The notes: generated by a model from the sequence alone, not told the origin. 11,934 bases of DNA from MGBC108787 sp964430695 (GCA_964430695.1 CAYSFO010000041.1:1-11934); one strand, 5' to 3'; shown: positions 1 to 6,261, counted from the stretch's first letter. Numbers and translations are program-made.

Positions 1-83
1 ATATTATTTTTATATAATTTCAATAAAAAAAGATTTTTATTACGCAGTTTTGTTTTCATATAAATATAATGTTTTATTTTCAT
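1..83 (-). CDS. yqfD: Partial 5' end of a YqfD-like sporulation protein
   Basis: An open frame starts at ATG 83-81, overlapping the TGA of the upstream yqfC-like gene as ATGA, and stays open to the window edge. It gives a basic N-terminus (MKIKHYIYMKTKLRNKNL...); an internal ATG at 59-57 is an alternative start. The visible residues are too few to identify by themselves. The name rests on synteny: in Bacillus subtilis the order is rpsU-yqeY-yqfA-yqfB-yqfC-yqfD, and rpsU, yqeY and a yqfC-like gene are all present here in that order and direction. YqfD is a membrane protein of the forespore/mother-cell programme in spore formers. The overlap implies translational coupling to yqfC. Confidence 0.5.
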   Translation of the reverse strand, partial: MKIKHYIYMKTKLRNKNLFLLKLYKNN

Positions 84-358
84 CTAGAAAACCCCACTTG
101 ATGAAGAATCCCGTCTATTAAAATTTCCCTTTTTTCTAGTCTTTTTACTGCAAAATGTTCCCCTTTTATTGTTAAAGTAAAGGATGGCATAGCGAGTATA
201 ATTTCTTGATCATTTAATTTTAAAATATCAATATAGTTAAAGACGTGAATTTTATTTTCATAGATATCAATATAGTAATTAAAATCAAATAAAAAGTTTT
301 TCATGGTTTTATAAAGATGCGTAGCAATCACCTCTTGTATAATATATGATTTTAACAA
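80..358 (-). CDS. yqfC: YabP/YqfC family sporulation protein
   Basis: A protein of up to 92 residues matching the small YabP/YqfC family: a short lead, then a beta-rich body of the form IYENKIHVFNYIDILKLN, a turn, LTIKGEHFAVKRLEKREILI and a closing DGI..VGF. Family members are SpoIVA-neighbouring or sigma-E-controlled sporulation proteins of unclear biochemistry. The position after rpsU-yqeY and before a yqfD-like frame fits the Bacillus order. The start is uncertain: TTG at 358 has no ribosome site and follows a possible terminator; the only good site, AAGAGGTG at 336-329, lies inside the frame, 24 bases before ATG 304. Starting at 304 would give 74 residues and still keep the conserved body. 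Confidence 0.72.
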   Translation of the reverse strand: MLKSYIIQEVIATHLYKTMKNFLFDFNYYIDIYENKIHVFNYIDILKLNDQEIILAMPSFTLTIKGEHFAVKRLEKREILIDGILHQVGFSR

Positions 359-362
359 GAAG

Positions 363-387
363 AAAAAAACTATTGTACTTGCAATAG
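363..387 (-). terminator. Weak Rho-independent terminator after the 265-residue gene
   Basis: On the minus strand CTATTG-CAAGTA-CAATAG (387-370) forms a 6-bp stem with a 6-base loop and is followed by seven T (369-363). It begins directly after the TAA of the upstream gene. The stem is short and AT-rich, so read-through into yqfC is likely. Confidence 0.45.
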
Positions 388-1185
388 TTATTTTAAAGAA
401 TATGTATTTTCTAAAGATTCAACGAGTTCTTTAAACTTTGCTCTTTTTTCTAACAATTGCATTTCTCTTTCTTTCCGTATTTGATTGCAATCGGTAGATT
501 TAAAATAAACAGGTCCTTCTTCCATAAAAGAATGTGGAAATGATATTAATTGAAAATCTTTATTCATTCGATAAGTTAGAACATCTATATTAGGATAAGA
601 AATTGGCGTATTATTTTCTTCGGGCGCAACAATTTTATCTACAACTATAAATTCTCCTGGACGATTTGGATCTTCTTTTAAAATTAAAAATTTTGGACCA
701 ATTGTTTTAGAAGAAGGTACATAATAAAACTGCCCATTTATAATCACAATATTATTTAATGAAGTTAAAGAAAAGTCTTTGATATTTTCTTTAAGAATGG
801 TTGGTTTATTATTATCTATTTTTATATGTGTATAGCTACTCTCTGAAAAACCTTGGTTTTTTTGAATGGTTTCTACAATGAAATTGTTCTCTCCAAAGCG
901 CATAATTCTTTTATTTTCTTCTCGAAAACTAAAATATTGATTTATACTGCTTTTGTTTTTATCAGGAAAGGCTTCTTCAAAGTTTTCATTTATAAGTCCT
1001 TCACAAAAGTAAATGTACATTTTTGGTTTATAAGTCCCAAAACTACTCTCTATTTCAAAACAAAGTACTTTCGCTTCTACTATTCCATAGCCATTTATAA
1101 AATTTACTTTTGTCTCATCAATTTCTATTTTTTGAACCCCTTTTCGTAAATAATAACCTTCTCTATCAAACGCTATACTTTGCAT
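388..1185 (-). CDS. Hypothetical soluble protein, 265 residues
   Basis: A clear gene: ATG at 1185 with GGAAG seven bases upstream, and a continuous frame with the codon usage of its neighbours. I do not recognise the family. No signal peptide or membrane segment is visible. The first 200 residues alternate short beta-like stretches (KVNFINGYGIVEAKVLCFEI, NIVIINGQFYYVP, FIVVDKIVAP) as in a beta-rich or beta-propeller-like fold, and the last 35 are charged and helical (DCNQIRKEREMQLLEKRAKF), possibly a coiled coil. It sits between the yqeY block and yqfC, where B. subtilis has yqfA/yqfB, and resembles neither. A -10-like TATAAT lies just ahead of its ribosome site. Confidence 0.7.
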   Translation of the reverse strand: MQSIAFDREGYYLRKGVQKIEIDETKVNFINGYGIVEAKVLCFEIESSFGTYKPKMYIYFCEGLINENFEEAFPDKNKSSINQYFSFREENKRIMRFGENNFIVETIQKNQGFSESSYTHIKIDNNKPTILKENIKDFSLTSLNNIVIINGQFYYVPSSKTIGPKFLILKEDPNRPGEFIVVDKIVAPEENNTPISYPNIDVLTYRMNKDFQLISFPHSFMEEGPVYFKSTDCNQIRKEREMQLLEKRAKFKELVESLENTYSLK

Positions 1186-1205
1186 AAAACTACTTCCTTT
1201 CCTTT

Positions 1206-1211
1206 ATTATA
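1206..1211 (-). promoter_or_regulatory. -10-like element ahead of the 265-residue gene
   Basis: TATAAT on the minus strand, 20 bases before the ATG at 1185 and almost touching the ribosome site. No convincing TTGACA-like partner is at 16-18 bases. If the gene is sporulation-controlled a sigma-E type promoter might use the same region, but I cannot match that consensus with confidence. Confidence 0.3.
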
Positions 1212-1341
1212 CCTCTAAATAGAAAAAATAACTATTTTTTAAGTATTTCACTGTTTTGTTTCATTTTTTATCTAAGCTATATTTCTATATCACTTCACTT
1301 TTATACTCTCGAAACCCCATATCCTAAAATATTACTAAAAA

Positions 1342-1401
1342 ATGAAAGTAAGCGCTACTAACTTCAATAACACAAGTGGCTATTATAAAGAATTATTCTA
1401 A
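1342..1401 (+). pseudogene. Possible relic of a Phd/YefM antitoxin N-terminus
   Basis: A 19-codon frame on the plus strand, against the direction of its neighbours, translates as MKVSATNFNNTSGYYKELF. This resembles the start of Phd/YefM-type antitoxins (M-x-VSAT-x-F-x-N-x-x-G-x-Y-x-EL). It has no ribosome site and runs into TAA. A second short frame follows at 1409-1504 (MNLTKEDRKLEYKKSL...), slightly like the opening of AlbA_2 ATP/RNA-binding proteins. Either could be chance in 290 bases of non-coding DNA, but the first match is specific. If real it is the remains of an accessory gene in the yqeY-yqfC interval. Confidence 0.35.
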
Positions 1402-1409
1402 GTTTACAA
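1382..1409 (-). promoter_or_regulatory. Candidate sigma-A promoter in the 1186-1477 gap
   Basis: On the minus strand TTGTAA (1409-1404), a 16-base spacer and TATAAT (1387-1382). It would start RNA near 1375, giving the 265-residue gene a leader of about 190 bases. I see no gene or strongly folded element in that leader. It overlaps the antitoxin-like relic on the other strand. Confidence 0.4.
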
Positions 1410-1441
1410 TGAATTTGACAAAAGAAGACAGAAAACTTGAA

Positions 1442-1470
1442 TATAAAAAGTCTCTATCGTTTAGAGGCTT
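1442..1470 (-). terminator. Terminator hairpin after the 197-residue gene
   Basis: On the minus strand AAGCCTCTA-AACGA-TAGAGACTT (1470-1448) forms a 9-bp stem with one C.A mismatch and runs into a T stretch (1449-1442). It starts eight bases after the TAA at 1478. Its stem nearly repeats the hairpin at 2081-2105 on the other side of the same gene. Confidence 0.6.
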
Positions 1471-1477
1471 AATTTTA

Positions 1478-2059
1478 TTACATATCTATAATATCTTGAA
1501 ATAAATCAGTTTTGACAAATTTTCTTAAATATTCTGCATCACTTTTATATCGTTGTTCTTCCATGGCATAGTTTAATTCATCTACTATCGGAGGTTCAAT
1601 TTGGGCTAAATTAGAATAATAGGATAGCATTCCTTCTCTATTTTTAATCGTTTGTTTTATCTTTCTATATTTTCCAGTCGCATCATATAAAATAGTTGAT
1701 TGAAATAAGTCATAACATGTATTTGGAATTGTATCAGCAAAAAATGTATAATCTTGACTTGCATTTGTATGCATATAAATTTTTATTCCATATTTTCTTA
1801 ACATTTCTTCTTGATGTCTATTATTATATTCTTCAAATTCTTCTGTATCTTCCTTTTGAATAAAATTATTTCTAACTATTGTAATATCTAATACATATCC
1901 AGTGATATCTCCTAAATTTTTAAAAGGTGCAAAATAAATACATTCAACACTTTCATCTTTTCTAAGTTCAAAAACTAATCTTGCTAATTCTTCACATACA
2001 TTTTTTCTATGTTTCTTACTTAAAACAATATAATTATCAATTTCATTTGTTATTGTCAT
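1478..2059 (-). CDS. Hypothetical protein, possibly a degenerate nucleotidyltransferase fold
   Basis: Start chosen at ATG 2059, with GGAGGTTAAT directly upstream; an earlier ATG at 2071 overlaps that ribosome site. The 193-residue product is soluble. Residues 33-62 (VECIYFAPFKNLGD...VLDITIVRNN) and about 117-137 (STILYDATGKYRKIKQTIKN) follow the layout of minimal nucleotidyltransferases: a strand, a glycine turn, an acidic strand, and later the iLyd-x-x-G-x strand. However, the catalytic GSxxxGxxxxxSDxD signature is not present, so an active enzyme is doubtful. The fold call is a weak inference. The gene lies between two related hairpins and is absent from the Bacillus version of this cluster, suggesting insertion. 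Confidence 0.65.
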   Translation of the reverse strand: MTITNEIDNYIVLSKKHRKNVCEELARLVFELRKDESVECIYFAPFKNLGDITGYVLDITIVRNNFIQKEDTEEFEEYNNRHQEEMLRKYGIKIYMHTNASQDYTFFADTIPNTCYDLFQSTILYDATGKYRKIKQTIKNREGMLSYYSNLAQIEPPIVDELNYAMEEQRYKSDAEYLRKFVKTDLFQDIIDM

Positions 2060-2080
2060 ATTAACCTCCATTTTACAAGC

Positions 2081-2105
2081 AAAAAGTCTCTATTTACTAG
2101 AGACT
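2081..2105 (-). terminator. Rho-independent terminator after yqeY
   Basis: On the minus strand AGTCTCTA-GTAAA-TAGAGACT (2105-2085) is a perfect 8-bp stem followed by TTTTT. The yqeY stop codon TAG lies inside it, straddling stem and loop. It ends the rpsU-yqeY transcript, and the next gene's ribosome site follows within 20 bases. Confidence 0.8.
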
Positions 2106-2537
2106 CATTATTTTATCTTTTACTTTTTTGGATACGATACTCATATCTGTACGAGAAGAAATACTTTGTAATTCTTTCATTATAAGACCCATGTCTTTCA
2201 TACTCGTTGGATTTACTTTCGAAAATGCTTCTTCAATGTGTTTATCTACTTCTTCTTCGCTCATTTCTTCAGGTAAGTATTTTTTCAAAAATTCTATTTC
2301 TTTTTCTAAATTTTCTATTTCTTCCTTTTTTCCAAATTTTTCAAATTCCGTAATAGAATCTGTACGCATTTTCACTTGTTTTTTTATAACAGCAATTATT
2401 TCATCATCATTTAAGTCTTCTTTTTTATTAATTTTTTCTAATTGTAAAGCACTCTTTAGCATACGAAGAACATTTAAAGAAAACTTATCTTGCTCTTTCA
2501 TACTTATTTTTAAATCGTCATTTATTTTATCAAACAT
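2097..2537 (-). CDS. yqeY: GatB/YqeY domain protein
   Basis: A 146-residue protein that is almost all YqeY: it opens with DKINDDLKISMKEQDKFSLN, has the core VLRMLKSALQLEKIN, DDEIIAVIKKQVKMRTDSI, the acidic EFLKKYLPEEMSEEEV, and the C-terminal MGLIMKEL..IS.RTDMSIVSK motif. The family shares the tail domain of GatB/GatE amidotransferase subunits that contacts tRNA; a stand-alone role is not settled. ATG 2537 is preferred because AGGTGA sits five bases upstream; ATG 2543 and GTG 2546 overlap that site. It follows rpsU by 12 bases, the same pairing as in B. subtilis, and ends in a terminator that contains its stop codon. Confidence 0.93.
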   Translation of the reverse strand: MFDKINDDLKISMKEQDKFSLNVLRMLKSALQLEKINKKEDLNDDEIIAVIKKQVKMRTDSITEFEKFGKKEEIENLEKEIEFLKKYLPEEMSEEEVDKHIEEAFSKVNPTSMKDMGLIMKELQSISSRTDMSIVSKKVKDKIMSL

Positions 2538-2549
2538 TTTCATCACCTA

Positions 2550-2732
2550 TTAATAATTTTTATGTTTACGAGCATTACGAATCATTTCTTTTTTGGCTTC
2601 TCTTCTTTTAACCCCTGGTTTTTCATAGTGTTTCTTTTTCTTTAGTTCAGAAGGGACACCGCTTTTCGCAACTTTTACTTTCCAAGTTTTCATTGCTTTT
2701 TCTAAATTTCCATTAACCACAACTTTTGTCAT
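2550..2732 (-). CDS. rpsU: 30S ribosomal protein bS21
   Basis: A 60-residue basic protein with the bS21 pattern: an N-terminal VVVNGN strand, LEKAMKTWKVKVAKSGVPSE, then KKKKHYEKPGVKRREAKKE and a basic tail. bS21 sits on the 30S platform near the anti-Shine-Dalgarno region and helps initiation. The true start is ATG 2732, because AAAGGAGG lies just upstream; an earlier in-frame codon at 2750 would place the ribosome site within the gene. It is first in an rpsU-yqeY unit driven by the promoter at 2763-2791. Confidence 0.95.
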   Translation of the reverse strand: MTKVVVNGNLEKAMKTWKVKVAKSGVPSELKKKKHYEKPGVKRREAKKEMIRNARKHKNY

Positions 2733-2762
2733 ATAAATCCCTCCTTTCAATTAACTACTATG

Positions 2763-2791
2763 ATTATAGCACCAAAATAAAGCCTTAGCAA
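2763..2791 (-). promoter_or_regulatory. rpsU-yqeY promoter with extended -10
   Basis: On the minus strand TTGCTA (2791-2786), a 17-base spacer ending in TGC, and TATAAT (2768-2763). Initiation near 2756 leaves a leader of about 24 bases containing the AGGAGG site. This is one of the best sigma-A-type promoters in the window. Confidence 0.8.
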
Positions 2792-2810
2792 GAAATAACC
2801 CTAATAAAAG

Positions 2811-3860
2811 TTAAAGTTTTCTTTCTAAAATCAATTTGGTTATCGTTTCTTCTAAAGAAGTATCTTCTTCAGTTTCATTCTCTTCTAAAGATTCAATGCC
2901 TTCTTCTTCGGTGAATTGAACAAACCCTTTAGAGTAGTATAATAGAGATAATAAAGAAATAAGTAATCCAATTAAAACTCCTAAAGCAATTGATAGCGTT
3001 ACATCTATTTTTTTCATAGCTTTAACATATTTATCAAAATCTCTTAACCATTTTTCAAAATCTAACTCATGTGTTTTACAAAAAATATGCATATCTTTTA
3101 TTGTTTTTGAATAAATAGCCTCTTCTCCACAAGAAATAAATTTTTCCATATTTTCTCGTACTTGCCTAACTAATGAAATACCTTCTTGAACCCATTCAAC
3201 AGTAATACCATCTTTCGCACATGGAACTAAGCTATTATTTAAAAGTATAAATATGTTATCTGCTTCCTCTATAATCTCAATTGCATTAGAAAATTTATCT
3301 CCATTTTCCTCTTTTGTATGGTCTTGAAAAAGAATAAAAGATTGAGCACAAATGGATATGTTCACAAATTCATTCATTGTATCTATCTTAGATTTACTAA
3401 AAACCTTAACAATTTTATCACTTATTCCAGGCAATTTCTTTAAGATATATTTTGTTAGAATTACTTTTTTTGGCTTAACTCCTAAAGTAGCATTATATTC
3501 GTCGTATACTTTGTTCCAATCTTCATAAACTTCTTGATATCCTTCACAAAAATGCTGTGCTCTTTCTATAGCCATATCCATATTTATATTTTGTTCATTT
3601 AAACATTTTTGAATGTCTTCCGCTGCATTTAAAGAGACTTGTAAACTTACTAAAATCGAATTCTTAACAGTAGATTTTAATTCCATAAGTTCTTTCGCTT
3701 TCTTAATTTTTATAGCTAATAAATTTTGAGTAATTATAATTTTTCTTTGCAAAGGCATCTCTTCCTCTTTCTTATTAAGAATAAATAGGAAAGTTTTATA
3801 AAAAGAAAGAGTACATTTAAGTACAGTATATTCATTTTTGTTTTCTACTTTAAATGCCAT
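2811..3860 (-). CDS. Hypothetical tail-anchored helical membrane protein, 349 residues
   Basis: ATG 3860 has GGTGAT five bases upstream. The product is strongly helical (long runs of E, K, L, I) with one hydrophobic segment near the end, about residues 286-308 (VTLSIALGVLIGLLISLLSL), followed by an acidic tail of about 40 residues rich in E. There is no N-terminal signal, so it is probably anchored by this C-terminal helix with the helical bulk in the cytoplasm. Six scattered cysteines show no CxxC pairing. I do not recognise the family. It lies alone between frr and the rpsU promoter, with its own possible promoter. Confidence 0.75.
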   Translation of the reverse strand: MAFKVENKNEYTVLKCTLSFYKTFLFILNKKEEEMPLQRKIIITQNLLAIKIKKAKELMELKSTVKNSILVSLQVSLNAAEDIQKCLNEQNINMDMAIERAQHFCEGYQEVYEDWNKVYDEYNATLGVKPKKVILTKYILKKLPGISDKIVKVFSKSKIDTMNEFVNISICAQSFILFQDHTKEENGDKFSNAIEIIEEADNIFILLNNSLVPCAKDGITVEWVQEGISLVRQVRENMEKFISCGEEAIYSKTIKDMHIFCKTHELDFEKWLRDFDKYVKAMKKIDVTLSIALGVLIGLLISLLSLLYYSKGFVQFTEEEGIESLEENETEEDTSLEETITKLILERKL

Positions 3861-3877
3861 AAAGAATCACCGCATTT

Positions 3878-3906
3878 AAAATAACATTAGAAATATTAAA
3901 AAGCAA
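3878..3906 (-). promoter_or_regulatory. Candidate promoter of the 349-residue gene
   Basis: On the minus strand TTGCTT (3906-3901), a 17-base spacer ending in TGT, and TATTTT (3883-3878): an extended -10 arrangement. It starts right behind the frr terminator. The predicted start point near 3871 would trim the ribosome site, so the true start may be slightly different or another promoter may be used. Confidence 0.4.
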
Positions 3907-3907
3907 G

Positions 3908-3936
3908 AAAAAAGAACTAAACCGTCATTAGTTCTT
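3908..3936 (-). terminator. Rho-independent terminator of frr
   Basis: On the minus strand AAGAACTAA (3936-3928), a 7-base loop and TTAGTTCTT (3920-3912) form a perfect 9-bp stem, with a T run to 3908. It overlaps the last codons of frr. A second, mutually exclusive pairing of GCAAGAA with TTCTTGC spans the same bases. Confidence 0.75.
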
Positions 3937-4444
3937 GCTCTTTTTCTTTTAATTTTTCATCGACAATTTTATTATATTTATTAATGGCTTCTTGTACTTC
4001 CTCTAAAAGCCTTTTTTCTTCATCTTCCGGATATTCTTCGCGCTTTATAGCATTATTTTCCTCTTGGCGAATATTACGAAGAGCTACTCTTGCTTCTTCT
4101 GCTACTTCTTTTGCTTCACGTACATATTCTCTTCTTCGATCTTCGGTAAGTTCTGGAATAGTTAAAATAATAATTTCACCATTATTGGTGGGTGTAATTC
4201 CAATATTTGCTTCATTAATGGCTCTTTCAATGTCTTTTAACGTATTTCTATCAAAAGGTTTAATCATTAGTTGTCTTGCTTCTGGAACGGTAATATTGGC
4301 CAAACTTTGGATGGAAGAAGGTGTTCCGTAATAAGGAACTAAAATTCCGTTTAACATTGCTGGATTTGCTCTTCCTGCTCTAATATTTATTAATTTATTT
4401 TCTAAAGCAATGATTGCCTTATTCATCTTTTCTTCTATATTCAT
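3917..4444 (-). CDS. frr: Ribosome recycling factor
   Basis: 175 residues, slightly short of the usual 185 because the very N-terminus is trimmed. Hallmarks: LINIRAGRANPAML near the start, VPYYGTPSSIQSLANITVPE (the hinge and domain II entry), RQLMIKPFDRNTLKDIERAI, LGITP-type NIGITPTNNGEIIILTIPEL, LTEDRRREYVREAKEVAEEA and the C-terminal three-helix bundle. The factor splits post-termination ribosomes together with EF-G. ATG 4444 has AAGGAG seven bases upstream. The gene lies 9 bases after an envelope gene rather than after pyrH, so it appears to be transcribed with membrane-anchored proteins here, and ends in its own terminator. Confidence 0.97.
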   Translation of the reverse strand: MNIEEKMNKAIIALENKLINIRAGRANPAMLNGILVPYYGTPSSIQSLANITVPEARQLMIKPFDRNTLKDIERAINEANIGITPTNNGEIIILTIPELTEDRRREYVREAKEVAEEARVALRNIRQEENNAIKREEYPEDEEKRLLEEVQEAINKYNKIVDEKLKEKEQELMTV

Positions 4445-4453
4445 ATTTTCTCC

Positions 4454-5239
4454 TTATTTATTTAATATTATATTATCATTATAATCTACTGTATTTGTTT
4501 TTACAATATACTTCATAATTAAATCTCCAAATTCATCTATATAAATAACGTAAGTCGCTTGTTCTTTTAATAAATTCATTGTCTCTTCTATTTTTATATT
4601 TTGGTCTTCTTCTAAAGTAGTTTGATTTTCATTTAAGTGCGATTTAACAAGTTCTATTGCATTTGTGTAGTTTGTATTATATTTAGAAAGTAAATCAGAA
4701 AATGATAGTAGTTCTCCTGTTAAAACATTAAATGTATAAGATTTCATTTTCTGTATCGGACTTACTCCCTCTTTACAAGAATAGGAAGATTCACTAATAA
4801 AAAGGGTTATATATTCTTGATTGCTGTATACAGCATAATCTAGAAAATTAGTAGATTTTATATTATCTATATTTTCATCCTCACAAGTCGTATCATCAGA
4901 AGAATCAAGTGTAACCAAAGTCTTTTTTACTTCATTCACGTATTCTTTTATTTCTTTTGATACCTCTAGTGCCTCTGTACTCTCTAAATTTATTACTGGA
5001 TATTTCGAAGTAATATTTAGTTCTTCACTAATCGTTTCTTGCTCCGTATAATAAATAAAATCTTTGTCTTTTTCCTTTTTATACTTATCACTGATAACTA
5101 CTTCTTGCTTATCATTTACGCTTTTATTTTTTATTTTTTCTTGACTATTTTTATATAGTAAAAAAGACCCTCCAACAACAAGCAAAACAATAAATAAAAA
5201 GAACAAAGCAAAGCCTAAATAGTTATTATCATCCATCAT
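4454..5239 (-). CDS. Membrane-anchored RsiV/PdaC-like (DUF3298-type) extracellular protein
   Basis: About 261 residues: a short N-terminus, one membrane helix at about 7-29 (YLGFALFFLFIVLLVVGGSF), then an extracellular part. After a charged linker it has YPVINL...IKEYVNEVKKTL, a strand pair DYAVYSNQEYITLFISESSY, and KMKSYTFNVLTGELLSFSDL, the layout of the DUF4163/DUF3298 domains of RsiV and PdaC (two-strand core, then the 'tGe.l.l.Dlf' strand). In RsiV this domain binds lysozyme; no sigma-factor-binding segment is seen here, so that role is not claimed. Two cysteines could form a disulfide outside. Start at ATG 5239; GTG 5245 and 5248 are alternatives. It overlaps the upstream gene by 11 bases. 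Confidence 0.72.
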   Translation of the reverse strand: MMDDNNYLGFALFFLFIVLLVVGGSFLLYKNSQEKIKNKSVNDKQEVVISDKYKKEKDKDFIYYTEQETISEELNITSKYPVINLESTEALEVSKEIKEYVNEVKKTLVTLDSSDDTTCEDENIDNIKSTNFLDYAVYSNQEYITLFISESSYSCKEGVSPIQKMKSYTFNVLTGELLSFSDLLSKYNTNYTNAIELVKSHLNENQTTLEEDQNIKIEETMNLLKEQATYVIYIDEFGDLIMKYIVKTNTVDYNDNIILNK

Positions 5240-5834
5240 TTTCACCACTTTCTTTTACATACTCTTTGATAGCTAAATCAATCGTTGCTTTCCATACATT
5301 TTTCTTAATATCTGTAAAGTATTCTTCTGGTGTCATTTCTCCTTTTAAGGTGCTGATTTCATTTTCAAAATAAAGAATTTCTCCATTTTTAATCATTGTT
5401 ATTGTTGGAGCACTTATATCCATTTTCCCTTGATCATTTGGTACTAAGTATTCTTTTAATTTACGAACAATGCTATGATAGGTACTATTTTCTAAACTTC
5501 TATCCCTTTTAAAATCATAGTAATAAACTGTAGAAACATCATTTAACATCGCCATTTCATTTAAATAATCAGCGTAGTAATGACACCAAATATTACTAGA
5601 AAAACAATAAAAAATAATTCCTGATTTTCCATTTAAAATATCTAAGACTTCATTTTCATTTACATAAGTAAAAACATTATTTTTAGAAATATCATTGTAT
5701 TCATTTGTAAAACGAATATTATCTGAAACTTCTACTGTATAATTTTTTGTTCCTAAATAAGCAAATAAGATAAGCATAACTACAAAACAAACAAACTTAA
5801 TGAGATTTCTCCATTTTTTTCCTTTTTCTTTCAT
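5229..5834 (-). CDS. Membrane-anchored thioredoxin-fold protein with incomplete active site
   Basis: About 201 residues. A basic start and a membrane helix at about 10-28 (LIKFVCFVVMLILFAYLG) place the rest outside the cell. The thioredoxin fold shows as GIIFYCFSSNIWCHYYADYL (strand, active-site turn and helix, about 72-91), VSTVYYYDF (strand 2) and SAPTITMIKNGEILY with the expected cis-proline. The usual CxxC turn reads NIWC, so only one of the two redox cysteines is present; another cysteine sits seven residues before it. This resembles PedC/BrcD-like surface thioredoxins but normal disulfide exchange is unlikely. Start at ATG 5834 with GTGAT upstream; ATG 5840 is possible, and TTG 5864 overlaps the promoter. 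Confidence 0.7.
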   Translation of the reverse strand: MKEKGKKWRNLIKFVCFVVMLILFAYLGTKNYTVEVSDNIRFTNEYNDISKNNVFTYVNENEVLDILNGKSGIIFYCFSSNIWCHYYADYLNEMAMLNDVSTVYYYDFKRDRSLENSTYHSIVRKLKEYLVPNDQGKMDISAPTITMIKNGEILYFENEISTLKGEMTPEEYFTDIKKNVWKATIDLAIKEYVKESGENDG

Positions 5835-5850
5835 ATACATCACTAAGTAT

Positions 5851-5859
5851 ATTATAGCA
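5851..5859 (-). promoter_or_regulatory. Extended -10 promoter of the thioredoxin-like gene
   Basis: TGCTATAAT on the minus strand, identical to the rpsU extended -10. No good -35 is at the right distance. The predicted start point leaves a leader of only about 5-10 bases before ATG 5840 or 5834, so translation would have little or no leader. It likely drives the thioredoxin-like, RsiV-like and frr genes. Confidence 0.5.
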
Positions 5860-5908
5860 TACAATATTTAAAACTACTCGAGAATAATCTAATGAAATGT
5901 AAACACAT

Positions 5909-6175
5909 TTATTCTAATTCATTCTCCGAACTTTTTTCATTCTTATATTTTTCTTTTCCTTTTTTATAATTAATAATAAAATAAACCTGATATAATAGAC
6001 AAAGTAAAACTAAAATACTTACTGGCCAATACAAAATACCCATCATTAAAAGTACAATAAAGAAGGTTTTAACCGCTACCATCCCATGAATACAGATTAA
6101 TGCACATAATACCCAAATTTCCCGAAGTATAATAGGAATCAGAAAGATTAAAGTAAATATTTCAACAATCAGCAT
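5909..6175 (-). CDS. Small integral membrane protein, 88 residues
   Basis: Almost wholly hydrophobic up to residue 70: helices at about 3-27, 33-48 and 50-69, then a lysine- and glutamate-rich cytoplasmic tail (KKGKEKYKNEKSS). Two or three membrane spans are likely. The family is not recognised. ATG 6175 has no ribosome site at normal distance; the nearest, AAGG, is about 20 bases upstream and lies in a short frame (6169-6213) that overlaps this start. Translation may therefore depend on coupling or on a frame change upstream. It is the first gene after the tsf terminator, in the place where pyrH usually stands. Confidence 0.6.
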   Translation of the reverse strand: MLIVEIFTLIFLIPIILREIWVLCALICIHGMVAVKTFFIVLLMMGILYWPVSILVLLCLLYQVYFIINYKKGKEKYKNEKSSENELE

Positions 6176-6213
6176 TGACTTAGGAACTTTTTTTCCTTAA
6201 CTTTTTTTTCCAT
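6169..6213 (-). other. Short upstream frame overlapping the 88-residue gene
   Basis: ATG 6213 with GAGTTGAT four bases upstream opens a 14-codon frame (MEKKVKEKKFLSQC) whose TGA overlaps the ATG at 6175. It holds tracts of eight A and seven A. One extra base in the seven-A tract would fuse it in frame to the membrane protein, giving a lysine-rich N-terminus. It could be a leader peptide, the true but frameshifted start, or chance. Confidence 0.35.
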
Positions 6214-6241
6214 ACCAATCAACTCAAACTTTCTTGTTAAA

Positions 6242-6250
6242 ATTATAACA
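6242..6250 (-). promoter_or_regulatory. Extended -10 promoter ahead of the small membrane protein
   Basis: TGTTATAAT on the minus strand, just after the tsf terminator. The -35 region is only T-rich. Initiation near 6235 would place the 6213 ATG and its GAGTTGAT site at a natural leader length. Confidence 0.5.
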
Positions 6251-6261
6251 ATAAATTTTCT

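Noticed and set aside
325..334. TTG right after AAGAGGTG, opening an 8-codon frame that ends in ATGA over the yqfC ATG at 304
   Set aside because: The spacing to the ribosome site is only about one base, too short for initiation; probably coincidence.
853..1149. 98-codon plus-strand frame
   Set aside because: It is antisense to the 265-residue gene, has a low-complexity F/Y-rich product and no ribosome site.
2128..2553. 141-codon plus-strand frame opposite yqeY
   Set aside because: A serine- and phenylalanine-rich shadow of yqeY, which is clearly the real gene.
3984..4331. 115-codon plus-strand frame opposite frr
   Set aside because: A shadow of frr; the reading is a mirror of its charged helices.
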